A DNA stretch of 64,000 nt. Origin: Acanthochlamys bracteata. Lineage: Eukaryota > Streptophyta > Magnoliopsida > Pandanales > Velloziaceae. This document shows positions 24,772 to 36,125 of the stretch, piece after piece. Numbering within the stretch: position 1 is the first letter of the stretch; every line of letters begins with the position of its first letter. Below the pieces are notes generated by a model. The model saw only the letters and a list, made by a program, of their open reading frames with translations, did no database searches and was not told the origin of the DNA. Location: assembly GCA_019914995.1 (NCBI GenBank), contig CM034132.1, forward strand, positions 5,057,501 to 5,121,500, written 5' to 3'. The position numbers and the translations under genes are program-made.

Positions 24772-25389
24772 TTAATGAATGGTTTCAGTTTTGCTCTTTT
24801 TGGATGAGGAAGAATTTTTCTTACTGCGTTTGGGCTTTTCTCTCTTCCGAGACCGGTTCTTACTTCTTCTATTTTGATTCTTTCTCAAAATGTACCTGCA
24901 TTTTCTTGTTACCAAACCAACATTATCATCCTTTTTAGAAGAAGGGATACTTACCTCATTTTGATGTTCCTGGATGGCCGTCAAGCGAATGTTATCTTCT
25001 TTTTGATGATTTGGTATTCCTTCACTTTCATTTGATGACATTTTACCTTCATTGCATAGGCTAGTCTCAAGTTTGCTTTCATACATCCTTTCTAATTTGA
25101 GCCAAACTTCTTTTGCTGTGAAATAAAAATATATGTGATTAAATTGTTCAAAATTTAAGGCATGATACAGCAATTCCAAAGCATAAGAATTTAAAGAAGA
25201 AAAGTTGTTATTCTCTAGAATTTGCATTGTAGCTTTATCTGCATCTTTGACGATCTTCCACAAAAAATAATTTTGTGCCTTTAACAATACAATCATCTTC
25301 ATCTTCCAATGTTTATAATTGTTCCCCTCAAATATTGGAGGACAGTCAAGCGATCTTCCTTCCTTTTCAATGAAGTTTGATCTTGCCAT
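24772..25389 (-). CDS. Gag first half (DUF4219/UBN2-like), copy 2
   Basis: Identical in translation to 17216-17833: DUF4219-type start, UBN2-like middle and basic tail ending in TETIH and a stop. The expected first CCHC knuckle after the basic tail is absent in both copies, so its loss predates the tandem duplication. The start codon is the first ATG inside the iMet primer site. Confidence 0.85.
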   Translation of the reverse strand: MARSNFIEKEGRSLDCPPIFEGNNYKHWKMKMIVLLKAQNYFLWKIVKDADKATMQILENNNFSSLNSYALELLYHALNFEQFNHIYFYFTAKEVWLKLERMYESKLETSLCNEGKMSSNESEGIPNHQKEDNIRLTAIQEHQNEVSIPSSKKDDNVGLVTRKCRYILRKNQNRRSKNRSRKREKPKRSKKNSSSSKKSKTETIH

Positions 25390-25433
25390 AGGATCTTTTC
25401 CTCAATGTTGTTAAACCTTCAATTTGGAGGCCT

Positions 25434-25445
25434 GCTCTAATACCA
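25434..25445 (-). other. iMet primer binding site, copy 2
   Basis: The minus strand reads TGGTATTAGAGC next to the inner edge of LTR 3. It matches the initiator-Met primer site with one mismatch and is identical to the site of copy 1. Confidence 0.85.
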
Positions 25446-25447
25446 AT

Positions 25448-27385
25448 TGATAGTTCTCCCGTAAGATTAACTCAAGAGGGGAGGGGTGAATTGAGTTAAT
25501 AAATAAAAATTTTTGTGAAGTTTAGTTATCTTACGGACAGCAGGGTTACAGCCGGCTGCGTCAATTCTGTAACCTGCAGACATAGAGTGTTAGAATATTT
25601 ACTGACTTAGGTAAAGAGGATAGAACTCAAAGTATATTTAACGTGGTTCGGCAAAAATCCTTTGCCTACATCTACGGACGCTCTATCACCAGAGCCAAAG
25701 CTTCACTAAACCTTTAATAAGCTACATATACACCAAGAGCAAAGTGCTTCACCAAGCACACGTACTCTTACCGGATTTCTTCACCAAGACAACTCCTAAC
25801 AGTCTACTAGACACACTCGTCCCTCTGGCTGATATGTTAGCTCTATTATAAGGTTTAAGAATTTTTACCAAGCTCCACCTGAGCTTCCTTACCCGGTGCC
25901 TGCAGCATCTCTGTCACAAGGTTTACAAAAAGGAAATTGTTGCTGCTGAAGATGATGCTCTGTAAGTGATTGGCAGCAAGAGGAGTTTCTTTACTTGAAA
26001 AATTGAGTCAATGTAGTGCAAGTTTATTTTTGAATATTTTGCTCGTTATCTCCTCTCTTACTCTGTTCTTCATCTTCTCTTCTTATAGAATTTTCTGTTC
26101 TTGCAGGTAGGTGATTCTTCCTATTAGAAAAATATTGTCGTTAGTGTGCAGTGGCAGATTTCCAAGGTAAAGATGAAGGTTGTGTTCAGCGGTCAATCAG
26201 CTGCCTCAAGATTTCTTATGGCTAAATTGGTGCAACTCTTTCATCAGCATTAAATGCACCGAAGAAAGCAATTCAAAAACTCCCGCTTGCAATTTTGAAT
26301 TGTTTCAGCTGAGTTGTATTTTCAAATATTCTCTAGCTGAGTTGGCTTCTCTCGATTTGCTGTTCTTTGCTAGGTTGACTGCTTCAAGTGAGGTGGACTC
26401 CAATAACGTGACTCTGCAGTCTTTGTTTCGTTGCTTCCTATTGTGTTCAATGGGTTTTCATTGCTATCTATCAATCTCTATACTTGAACTTATTCTTCAC
26501 TAATGTGGTGAGTCGATATAGCTCAGTTTTGTGATAGTAACAAGATAATAGATTTTTTGAATGATATCACCTTGTAATTAAATTCGTGATTTCTTCTGGA
26601 GGAAAATCGAAATCTGCATGTTGAAGCATTTCTGTGTTATTAGCAAGACATGATTCTGATGATACTTTGCACTATGTTCTTTGTCTTCTCTTGTTGTGAT
26701 TTTTCATGATTCTTGATATGAACTTGTAGCTGATATGTTTCTCAATAAGTCTTCAAGATTTTGCTTCAAATGGATGACGAATTCTTGATTGAATTACATC
26801 TGAAAAGTTGTTCATCAATATCCGATTCTGCTCTCTGTTTACTGAATTTTCATCTATCATTCCACGATTTTTCCAAGTTTATATTGATCATCATTTGATG
26901 TGTTATTCGGTCAATCTTATAGTGTGCACGTTGGTTTGTCTCTGATAAAAAGTTGAAGTTCAAATGGAATCGGCATCATGCTTGAAATTACTTCTGAAGA
27001 GTGAATGGTTATCACGATTTTCTGATTCTTCTCTTTCCAGCGAGCAGCATCGAAATAGCCGGCTATTAAGTCCTCTGTTTTCTGTTCATCTCTGTTGGCG
27101 ATACTCTGTTTTTCTGCTCTTCTCTGTTCGCGATTTTCTGTTTATCCATGTAGCAGCAATTAGACAGCTGGCTGTTTGGTGGCTGAGGGATTCTCTGTTC
27201 TGTATGGTATAAAAGAAATCATATCCAATCAGTAGCTAAGAAGCTGGCTTGTTGTCTGCTGAATGTAGGATAGATCTGTTTCATGAATTTCTGCAGAACT
27301 TGATTTCAATCATTAGTTCACCCTAATTCATAAACTATAATTCTTAATCATTGTTATCATCAAAATCAATCTTAGAGTTCCAACA
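25448..27385 (-). repeat. SIRE-like LTR 3 (5' LTR of the array)
   Basis: This LTR is 1,938 bp, minus strand TGTTGGAACTC to GAACTATCA. It is followed on the right by the GATCT duplication (27386-27390). It lacks the corrupted CAG/CTG words of LTR 2. As 5' LTR it would hold the promoter. The plus-strand open stretches inside it are chance frames. Confidence 0.9.
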
Positions 27386-28099
27386 GATCTAAACCCAACT
27401 CACGTTCCCTATTAGTGGGTTAACAATCCAATACTTGGTGAATTCTATGCTACCACACAACGTTGAGCGTTGTGACACGGCAGGTAATTTATGGAACTTT
27501 ATTTTTGGGCTTCGAAGAAGAAGCCCGTTGGGCGAGCTGAGCCCCACTTTTCGAGCGGCCTCGTAACACAACAAGGAGCAATCGAATAAGTGGCACACAC
27601 TAGCACTGTAGTTGTCCTACATGATGTCCAATACTCAACATTACTCATTTCAGTTGTAAAGTGCTGCCGACTTCTTGAGTCAACTTGCAGGCAAATGCTG
27701 CAGAGGTCACATAGAAGTTTGACGTTTCCATTATGATGTCTTTTGGATTTTATAATTTATAGTTCCTCTTATTAATAAGAGCACATCTCTCCCTTCATAT
27801 TTTCTTCACCGAATATTATTGATTCTCTCTCTAGCCATATTCTTGTTAGTTTAAAAATGCTATTAATAAATACAGTACGCGTAGATGGTGGCGTCGTTAC
27901 TACCTACTTTTAGTGGTATTTGTCTAAACAACTAGAAAATTGGATTTTCACAAAATGAAATTGTAAAATAACACTTGAAAAAATGTAGATAAATGAGCAT
28001 CTCTAAATGTACGTGAAACATTGTGTCACAATTTTTCCACACCTCTATAAGTTCAAGGGAGGTCAAAGAAACGTTCGTGATATCCTCAGATGTGGTATT
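27386..28099. other. Right flank of the array; old repeat DNA
   Basis: It begins with the second GATCT duplication and continues the flank interrupted at 10321. No gene is supported. About 27625-27800 is similar to 35340-35520 (shared CTCAACATTACTC / CTCAACACTACTC, GTGCTGC...ACTTCTT, TTTGGATT in the same order), so both are diverged copies of one repeat. Confidence 0.4.
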
Positions 28100-28680
28100 T
28101 TGTCCTGTGTTAGTAATTTCACATCTTTACCGATGGCTAGACATTCGAGATAAATCAAGAAAAAGCATCCCGCAATCACAGCTGCGGCAAAATAAACATT
28201 AATAAGATGTCATTCGCATGTGCAAATAGCATCTCCAAAGATATAACTCCTACAATCCTATAGGTGAACAAAAAGCAACGATGAACTTGTTCTCTTGCTG
28301 CGGAATGTCAACATGAACTATTTTTCAGCTAGCTGTGGATTTGAGGACCGAAAACTTCAACAAGGGATCGAGTCCTCTCAACAGGAAGTTGAGCGCACCT
28401 TCCAGACTGAATGTCCTCAACGAGTTATATACGCGTATGGTATGCTCCTTCAGTAGTAGCTCGACTGCAATCCAGTGCTGGTTCTTTACATTCACAACAG
28501 CGACAAAGCGATTAAAATCTATCCATGGTTGCTCTGGGATGTTAATCGCTAAGGAATTGTATCCGATTACTATTTGGAAAAGGGTGGGATTCATGGGCCT
28601 AAAACGGCCAAGGATATCTACTTTGAATACTTGTTTCGATTTCTTGCCCTTTTCATCCGTTTTTTGGTGTGATTAAGATG
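28100..28680 (-). pseudogene. Ulp1-like (C48) cysteine protease fragment
   Basis: The minus strand encodes NVKNQHWIAVELLLKE and TIRVYNSLR, the HW..VV and VYDSL landmarks of plant transposon-borne Ulp1 proteases. The catalytic His is present, but the Asp is Asn here. After PQQEN the frame passes a GT..AG interval (28182-28286, 105 bp); removing it gives the family's Q-N-x-DCG signature, with DCG at 28169-28177. The exon then meets a stop about 15 codons later. Upstream coding is not recognisable. Such domains are carried by MULE and CACTA transposons, and which one this belonged to is unclear. Ulp1 enzymes cleave SUMO-type conjugates; this copy is probably dead. Confidence 0.65.
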
Positions 28681-31600
28681 TCTTTCGTATTCATAAAATA
28701 ACTCCATTTGTAGCATAGTGTATGCAACTATATGAATTTTTATCTATTCAAACAAAATTTAGGAATTACGACGAAACATCTCAACTGCTGAAACAAAGCC
28801 TTTTTGAAACAAGAGATATTTTCAATTTTATCAAAAACTTTTCTAGGTAGTTTGTTTTTTAATAGCGTGAAATTAAAAAGTATATGATAAGCAAATCCAA
28901 AAAGCACCATACACCCAACAGGGATATTCTACGGTATATATGTGCTCCTTCACTTGTCCAGCCGAGGTCATCATCAATTCTTTTTGGAGAAATGAGTGAT
29001 ATTTTTAATGCTGGTATCTACGAATGCTCCAGTGTTGTCAATTTCTTGAATTTATTATTTAATTTTTCATGCTGGAGAGCTGATACAACTATTTGAAGTA
29101 TGCTACACAGCGGGCCGGTGCCGCTCCTTTGGATTCCCTTTGCAGAATGGTACTCGATCAAATTGAATCTTTTTCGACCTACGGCTACTGTTACTACCCA
29201 TACTTTGGCCTCGAGTCACCCGTAGAACACCTTTGGCCTTCTTTCCTTGCAATAGTATAATATATAGCTTTGGAAGCAATGACGGCATAAGGCTTGGCAT
29301 GCTCACCAACTGTAGCGTGGGTGATCTTATAGTGATCTTATACAGATTAGTGTAGAACAATGCCTCTCCATTTTACCAACTCATTATTGTTAATCGTTAC
29401 GAAAAGAACCGCTATTTAGGGAGAAACATCTGGAGAAATATTCTCCACCGTTGATTAAAAGCAACCACCACCATGCATTAAGGAGGTGGGGTACTATAAA
29501 TAGGGACAACAAAAAGACTATTAATATAACCATCGAAAAGAGTTGTAAACATCAAACCCTTGTTAGCTCGCCTAAGGAGACTGTTCTATTAAAGCTTTCT
29601 TCTACCCGAAAATATGGAGAATTGGAGATATTTTAACATCACAACGTATAAATCGTAAAGATGTTGATTAAGAAATATACGACATTAATCGAACAGAGTA
29701 ATGTTGAGTAACATACGGCATCAACTCAAAAAATTGTGTTGGAGGCTGGACTACTACCGAGAGTGAGACGAGACGGTGCTGCTGAGCTGGCAATGCTAGT
29801 GAGATTTCTTCTTCTCATCTTACTGGTGAAATAGGGAGGAGTATGTTCGATGACTTTACAAGTTTCACATGAAGGACGAGACGCTGCTGATTTATACTAT
29901 TTTGAAGAATCATACTAGTCTCTAAGAAAAGAAAATATTGACCGAGATGTTCACTCTGAAGAGAGCTATCTTGGAGTAACAACACAATCAATAATGTAAG
30001 AGAAACTAGTACGATATTGTTTCATACTAATTTTTCTCACTAAGTGACGATGCAATAAGTGATATTTGGTTTATTGACGCTATAATAGAATCAATTGGAT
30101 GTATTCTATTATGTAGTAAAATTTACAATATTACGTTTACGTGTGAAATCTACTTATTTTGTGTTTTGTATTATGTACTAAAATGTGTACTTTTATACTA
30201 TTCGCTATGTATGCTTTGGACTATGTTTAGTTATGTTTTATACTATACTAGGGTGGGCCATAGCCACTTCCTTCCCTTTTCAACACTACAACATTTTCTA
30301 AAAATGACCGGGCAGAATTGCATCAGGAGAGATCAACACATGTGCCAGAAGAAAACATATTCACTTGTTTAATTTTCCTTTCTCCTCAAAATAAATGCTT
30401 ATGTACTTTTATTGCCAACTTTACGTATTCTTTTTCCTCAACTTATCTTAATTCTTTCGTTATTCGTAACTTACTTCTTTTATTAATTTAATTTTGCTTA
30501 GTTAACTTTATTTATTTATTTATTTATTTTATTCTTTTATTCCTCTTCCTTTCAATCCTTCCTAATCCCAAGCATCAACCTCATTTGAAGATCTTTTTAC
30601 CACTATATGGAGTTTACGACTGATTTCTGTCCTAGACAGCAGCTCAGTGCTAACCAACTGCAATCTAGTGCAACCCTATGACTGCATCTCGACCATATAT
30701 TTTAACCATTTCGACAAAAGTTGACCTTATAACATATGTCGACCTTATGACTCATTCGATCATATATGATCCCATTTTGACGTGGTTTCACCATAGATCG
30801 ACCGTATTCGACCCATTTGCAACTTAGTGCTAACCCAAATATGTCCTTATTACTATATTTCGTCAACAAGCACACCACCCTTTGCATACTCTTTCTTATT
30901 CCTTGTAAGTGATATCCTTTACTCAACATTACTCCTTTCGATGGCAGCACCGCAGTTTCAAATAGGGCACAACAGCCAAGTTGAAGTCGTTCATATTCAT
31001 CTCAAACACTTATTGTGATGTTCTTCGTATAACTTTAATCTCCGATTTATAACAGCGCCAGCAAATACAAGCACTTCTTAATTACGATATGTTTGAGTGA
31101 CTAATCAATTGATAACTATGGCACTCTATTAGACGGGGCAGGTAACATTTGTTTGAACTTATACCTTCTGCCTCCTTTTCAACTTCCGCCATTAATGTCG
31201 TTTTGCAATTTCATCTACTCCAAATCCAGTGTAGATACGACGTTGATTGAGGCTACATAACTACCACTATAAAAGTGACTAGACAACTCATAATATGGCA
31301 CTTTCTTTTTCTACTCTCACAAATGCTTGGCAAAGCTTATGGAATACTATGAATAGACTGTCGTGGAGTGAACAACAGAGTTTTCATTCAATTCACATGA
31401 TCAACTAAATCTGGCCAATGTGATCATTGATGCAAAGTGAGATACTAATGTGATTGACGTCAAGAGATTCAAAGAAAATAAATATTCAGGAGATCTAGTA
31501 GGTACAAGATATTTACAATCTACTGAGTGATCTTTCGAGGATTCGATCTAGCCTAAAAGACAATAGAAACGGTTGTCAACTCCTTCTGTTCGACTTCTTT

Positions 31601-31925
31601 TCGAGAAGCAATCAAGAAGAAGGGTCGAGCACTCCTAAACCATGGTCGCACATGGTCGAAGTCCAAGGCATAACCAAACAAGTGACAATAACGTATTCTT
31701 TTTGAGTTAAAAAATAGAAAGTGATACTTATAAAGCCTCCAACCGACCAAAACAAATAGTGATGATTTTGTTCGACCAATTATTCGTGTCTACCATTTCC
31801 ACTATTAGAATTTGTAGCTATTGTTGTCGAGTTGGACTTTTGAAATGAATCAATTGCGTATATTTTGCAAATTTGGTAAATAAAGAATTTTAACCAGAAA
31901 GAGCTATTTCAATGTTGTAAGAATT
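28681..31925. other. Repeat-derived DNA without recognisable genes
   Basis: Only short random frames occur. Visible items are a TTTA microsatellite near 30507-30530 and a patch at about 30690-30800 rich in GTCGACC-like words. A second GTCG-rich patch lies near 31600-31660. These words recur in the minisatellite at 31926-32362 and the satellite-like blocks at 34412-36690, suggesting related or co-inserted repeat material. Confidence 0.4.
30507..30530. repeat. TTTA microsatellite
   Basis: About six uninterrupted TTTA units in an AT-rich context. Confidence 0.85.
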
Positions 31926-32362
31926 GGAAGATAGAATGGCAACTTGTCGGTAACTGGTTGATAACTAATAACTAACTAGTTAATAACTGGTCGATCAGCT
32001 ACTAATCGATAATCGATCATTTCCGAATAGTTACTAATTGGTATATAGTTAATAACTAATAAGTAATTGATCGACTAGCTACTAACCGACAATGAACCAG
32101 CTACTGAACATAATTGGTCGATAAATGGTTGATAACTAATAATTAACTGGTCAATAACTGGTTGATCAGTCGGTAACTAGTAAGTAATAAGTAACTGGAA
32201 TAACTGGTCGACCAGCGACTGGTCGATAATCGACTAGTTATCGAATGGCAACTTGTCGGTAACTGTTTGATAACTAATAAGTATTTGGTCGACCAGCTAC
32301 TGGTTGATAACTAGTCGGTAGCTAGCCAGTAATTTACTAGTTAGTAGTAGACAACTGATTGA
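31926..32362. repeat. Degenerate minisatellite of GGTCGATAACTAATAA-like units
   Basis: About 440 bp consist of variants of AACTGGTCGATAACTAATAA and GGTCGACCAGCTACTGG with irregular spacing. A longer block starting GAATGGCAACTTGTCGGTAA occurs at about 31934 and again near 32244, so there is higher-order duplication. No coding potential. Confidence 0.8.
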
Positions 32363-33056
32363 TAACTTTAATTAAATGAAGTAACAAAAATAAATTAATA
32401 AAAAAAACTATGGCTGGAGCGTCCGATGGCGAATGCTGGGTCACCGACTCAATGTTTGCGGTAAATTCATAATTGAAGTAGTTGCAGGATTTGAAACAAT
32501 AAAAAATTTGTTGACGTTAAGTGTTTTTGTAGCAATATGAAAATTTTAACATTGAAGTAATTTTGCAGAAATCCTGGCAACATGATTACAGAGTGTATGC
32601 AGAGAAGCAAAAACGACGGAAGAAAAAGGTTCGATACATGCCCCAAAACGAATGACTTTATGATATATCCCAATGACGCTATCCGCCGGGCGATGATATT
32701 GCTAAACCATGGGCAGAGGTAAGAAGAGTCATCCTCTCTTTCAACATTAGGTAGTGGCATTAGATCACGGTAGAGCTACTTCTTCGAAACCATGTGATTA
32801 GAGTGTACAACTTGAAAAGAACTTTAAGCTAGGAGGAGAGCTTGATTTCATAAGATTTGGTCTCTCTCCAGTTTTAGCAAAATGTAATATCTGTTGTAAC
32901 CGCGATTATTGGACCACAACCCAGGTTGATATTCCACAGCAATCGAATAAGTAAGTTTTTACATTGTAGTTGAGAGTTTGTAAGTTTGTTTCTTATTATA
33001 GTGGTGATTGCAGGACTTTTGTGTTGATGTATCTAGAGTATCATTGCATTCGTAGG
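32363..33056. other. Unassigned DNA
   Basis: No gene or repeat boundary is recognised. The minus strand has a 97-aa open stretch at 32467-32760 with hydrophobic runs but no family resemblance. Confidence 0.35.
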
Positions 33057-33892
33057 TAGGGGTCGCAATTTAGATTCGTGGATTAGTTTCGAGTCGATCC
33101 ATTTAATAATCGGGTTAAATTCGTTCAACCCTAATCTGACCTATTAATTAATACGGGTCAAAATTGTCTAATCCTAATCCAACCTATTAATAATCGGATC
33201 AAATTCGGGTCCACCCATTTAATAATTAAAATTATTAAATTTTAATTGTACACTTTTAAAATTCCGCAAAATTATAGCATCAGTTGTAATAAAAGTGCAC
33301 AATATTTTTAGTGACGAGATATAATGAATGCTCGTCAAAATGTGCATTCTTTAATATCTTCTTCGATCATTAAAATCCAATAAAATTTTATTTTTATATT
33401 TTAAAAATATGTGGTGACAGCTAAAATTTTATAATTATATACTAATAATTTTGATAAAAATTTTAATAAAAATAGCTGTCTAACTAAATTTTGTTAAAAA
33501 TTTTTATACGAAATCCAAATTCGTAATTACAAAAACATGTATATAGTAATACTTTCGATAATATTATAATTCTCATCTTACACTATTTTATTAAGATATA
33601 AAAATAACGAGTAAGTATAAATATCATATAATTTAATAATTTATAAATTGCTATTATCGATTATTTTTATTGCTAATATTTTAATATACGGAAAGAAAAA
33701 ATCAAATATTGTTCCTTCAAGATATGATAATTCGAGTTGTTGAGTCAATTTCGGGTTAATCCGGATTGACCCATCTAATAATCATGTAAAATTTGTTCAA
33801 TCCTAACCCAACCCATATATTTATACGGGTCAAATTTTCTAATCCTTATTAAATTGGTCGATTTCGGATCGGATCATATATTGCCACCCCTA
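33057..33892 (+). mobile_element. hAT-type non-autonomous element, copy 2
   Basis: An 836-bp relative of the element at 9055-9909 in the same orientation. Ends are TAGGGGTCGCAAT and ATTGCCACCCCTA; the flanking 8-mers are TTCGTAGG (33049-33056) and TTGGTAGG (33893-33900), one mismatch. Both the GGGTC/GACCC-rich ends and the AT-rich middle (for example AGTGCACAATATTTTTAGTGAC) align with copy 1. No transposase. More substitutions than copy 1 against the shared pattern suggest a somewhat older insertion. Confidence 0.85.
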
Positions 33893-34411
33893 TTGGTAGG
33901 GGATGCAGCTTGATCACACAAAAAGAATATTCCAATTCAAACTCAAGAAAGCAGTCTTACTCTTTAATCACGACAATGCTGTTGCTGAAGCTCTAGATGA
34001 GAAGCGCAAACCAGTGACAAAAAGGGAATTGATCCAAATCATGTTATTGTGAATTTTGATCCAGTGACAGAAAGGGAATTGATCTAAACAAACACGAAAA
34101 TAAATGATTACATATGAAATTGTGAATTTTGATTTATTCTATAAATGTTAGTTTTGGAATAATTATAATATATCTTGTGGTTGGTGGATGATTCTTAAAT
34201 TATAAAATTCGTATGTGTCACTTGATTATTTTTTAAATGGATCAGTATGAATGCATCAAGAGATTCGAAAATTTTATTTTGAAATTGTCAATTTTGAATG
34301 CACCAGCAATCACAAGCAATGACGCTATTTTGATTGTTATTAGAAGATAATATCTCAAGGATAGGCATTTGTGCCACTGTGCACCTACGCTTGGCCATGC
34401 TTGATAAGAGC

Positions 34412-34925
34412 TACCATAATATGACACTGTGAGAACTTGTGCGACTATAGTACTCAAGCGACTCTTTGTAAAGGAGTCTGGGATCACTTTACTTTCGCAT
34501 GTGTCCACAATATTGTCGAATGTAGTAGAATATCACTTTATGTTTGCACAAGCCACAAGATGATCTCATGTAGTCACACAATTTCAGACCACGGTCGCTT
34601 GCGACGCATATCTGAATTTTCAAAAATTCATAAATAGGTGTCACAATGTGTGACCATAATATGACATTATGCAATCATGTGCGACTGTAGTAGCCGAGCA
34701 ACGCTTTACAAAGGAGCGCTGGATCACTTTATGATTTGCACGACTCTAGAAGATGGTCGCATATAGTCGTACATCACTGTTTAGTCGTATGTTCCACAAG
34801 ATGGTCGACAATAATCGTACATCACTTTATGGTCGAACTATTTCAAAAGTTGGTCGCATGTAGCTGCACAATTCCAAACTATGGTCACTAGTGGCGTATA
34901 ACTAAAGCTTCAAAATTTACCAATG
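34412..34925. repeat. Satellite-like tandem repeat, block A
   Basis: Two units of about 240 bp start at 34412 and 34652 with ACCATAATATGACA. Each contains GGATCACTTTA, CACAAGATG, TCACACAATTTCAGACC-like and ATGGTCGC words, and ends in a TTCAAAA.TT motif. Shorter internal subrepeats (ATGGTCGCATGTAGTCGCACATCA-like) make up each unit. Not coding. Confidence 0.75.
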
Positions 34926-36125
34926 TTGACGTATCTCGAATATTTGGAGCTTCTTTAGCTCTTACTGTTTTGATGCAGTTCCCAATAAATGCTGCAGGTG
35001 TAGAGGCTTTCAAGATGACAATATAAAAAAAGTATTCATCTGCGCTGTCAAATTTCAGCTGCATTGTGACCAAAATAACAATAACATGAAATAAAAACCT
35101 CATCAGACATGACTAGTTACTACTACCTCAAAATTATTAGCCAAAAAAACAAATGAAAAATAAAATCACAATTTAAATATCAAAAACCATTTGTTTGACT
35201 CAGTAAAGAGGCTTCACCTAGAGGAATTGGAAGATAACATACATGAACTTCAAGATAACATAGAGGAACTGAAAGATAGAAGCAAGGAGGGCAATATAGA
35301 GACAACTAGTAAGCCACTATTGTTGAATGAGAGACGCTAATGCTCAACACTACTCTTGTCGGTTGCAGAGTGCTGCAAACTTCTTAGGCGAAATCTTGAA
35401 GAGGCTACAGAGATGGCATACGACTCTGATGTCTCCATTTTGATGTTGTTTGGATTGCTGCGTATTTATAATGGCATGTATTAATAAAGGAGCACTTTCC
35501 TCCATATTGAGAGCGTCTAATTCTGTCAATTTCATTAGTCTATGCTCTACTTTGACAGCAGAGTGCATAAATATGTTGTAAACATTGACTGAAAAGTTTA
35601 AATTTAAAAAATAATGTCAATTGAATGATCGTGTCATCAATCACACTAATATTGTCGGTTTGCAGCAAAGATCATATCGGCCAAATTTTGCTTTCCCGAG
35701 AAAAAAGTTATGTTCTCCCAAGGTCCACTTCTCCTCTTCATCAATCAATTTAATTATTGACCATCGGATTTTCAAAATCGAGAGAACTATCTTGCCTGTT
35801 ATATTTTGGCTTGGATTCCGACCTAGCACGACACAATTTGAGATCTTATCGACTTTGTTTGAGCTTCATGCAACCTTTTGCAATTTTGGCCGACACTTTA
35901 TAGTCTCACACTCTTATTGCAACTATTCACGATTTGAAAAAGGAGTTAACGACATATTAGCGACGTCTGCCCAGTTAATGACCTTGTATCAACCTCTGCA
36001 CGTGCAGTTGTAGACCTTAGGCAGATTATGTTTAAGCCCTCTTTTTGTCTATTTTCTGCTTCAATAATTTTTACGTGTATTTCTACCCTTTTTTATAAGG
36101 GTCTTATTGGGTCGATAACAGTCGT
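34926..36125. other. Spacer between satellite-like blocks
   Basis: It separates block A from block B and contains a diverged copy (35340-35520) of the repeat at 27625-27800. Open stretches on both strands (for example 35621-36013 plus and 35350-35568 minus) match nothing recognised. It may be DNA inserted into a once continuous array. Confidence 0.4.

Larger units (their letters stand above)
10327..27385 (-). mobile_element. Tandem SIRE/Maximus-like copia array (3 LTRs, 2 internal regions)
   Basis: The 17,059-bp unit is LTR (10327-12277), internal (12278-17891), LTR (17892-19841), internal (19842-25447), LTR (25448-27385), all minus strand. One GATCT duplication flanks the whole, so it arose from one insertion that then expanded, or inserted as a tandem. 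The two internal regions are almost identical. Each has an iMet primer site next to its right-hand LTR, a polypurine tract next to its left-hand LTR, and a Gag but no working protease, integrase, RT or RNase H. Such Gag-only elements match the TR-GAG class and must borrow pol functions. Lineage is inferred from Gag layout (coiled coil after an LCLMANN-like motif, late zinc knuckle) and the FDETN motif. Confidence 0.9.

Noticed and set aside
30284-30291. CACTACAA, the terminal word of CACTA transposons
   Set aside because: No matching inverted end, no 3-bp duplication and no TNP-type transposase found; an 8-base word is expected by chance.
35621-36013. 130-aa plus-strand frame
   Set aside because: No recognisable family, no splice or gene context, and it lies in a spacer between decayed repeats.
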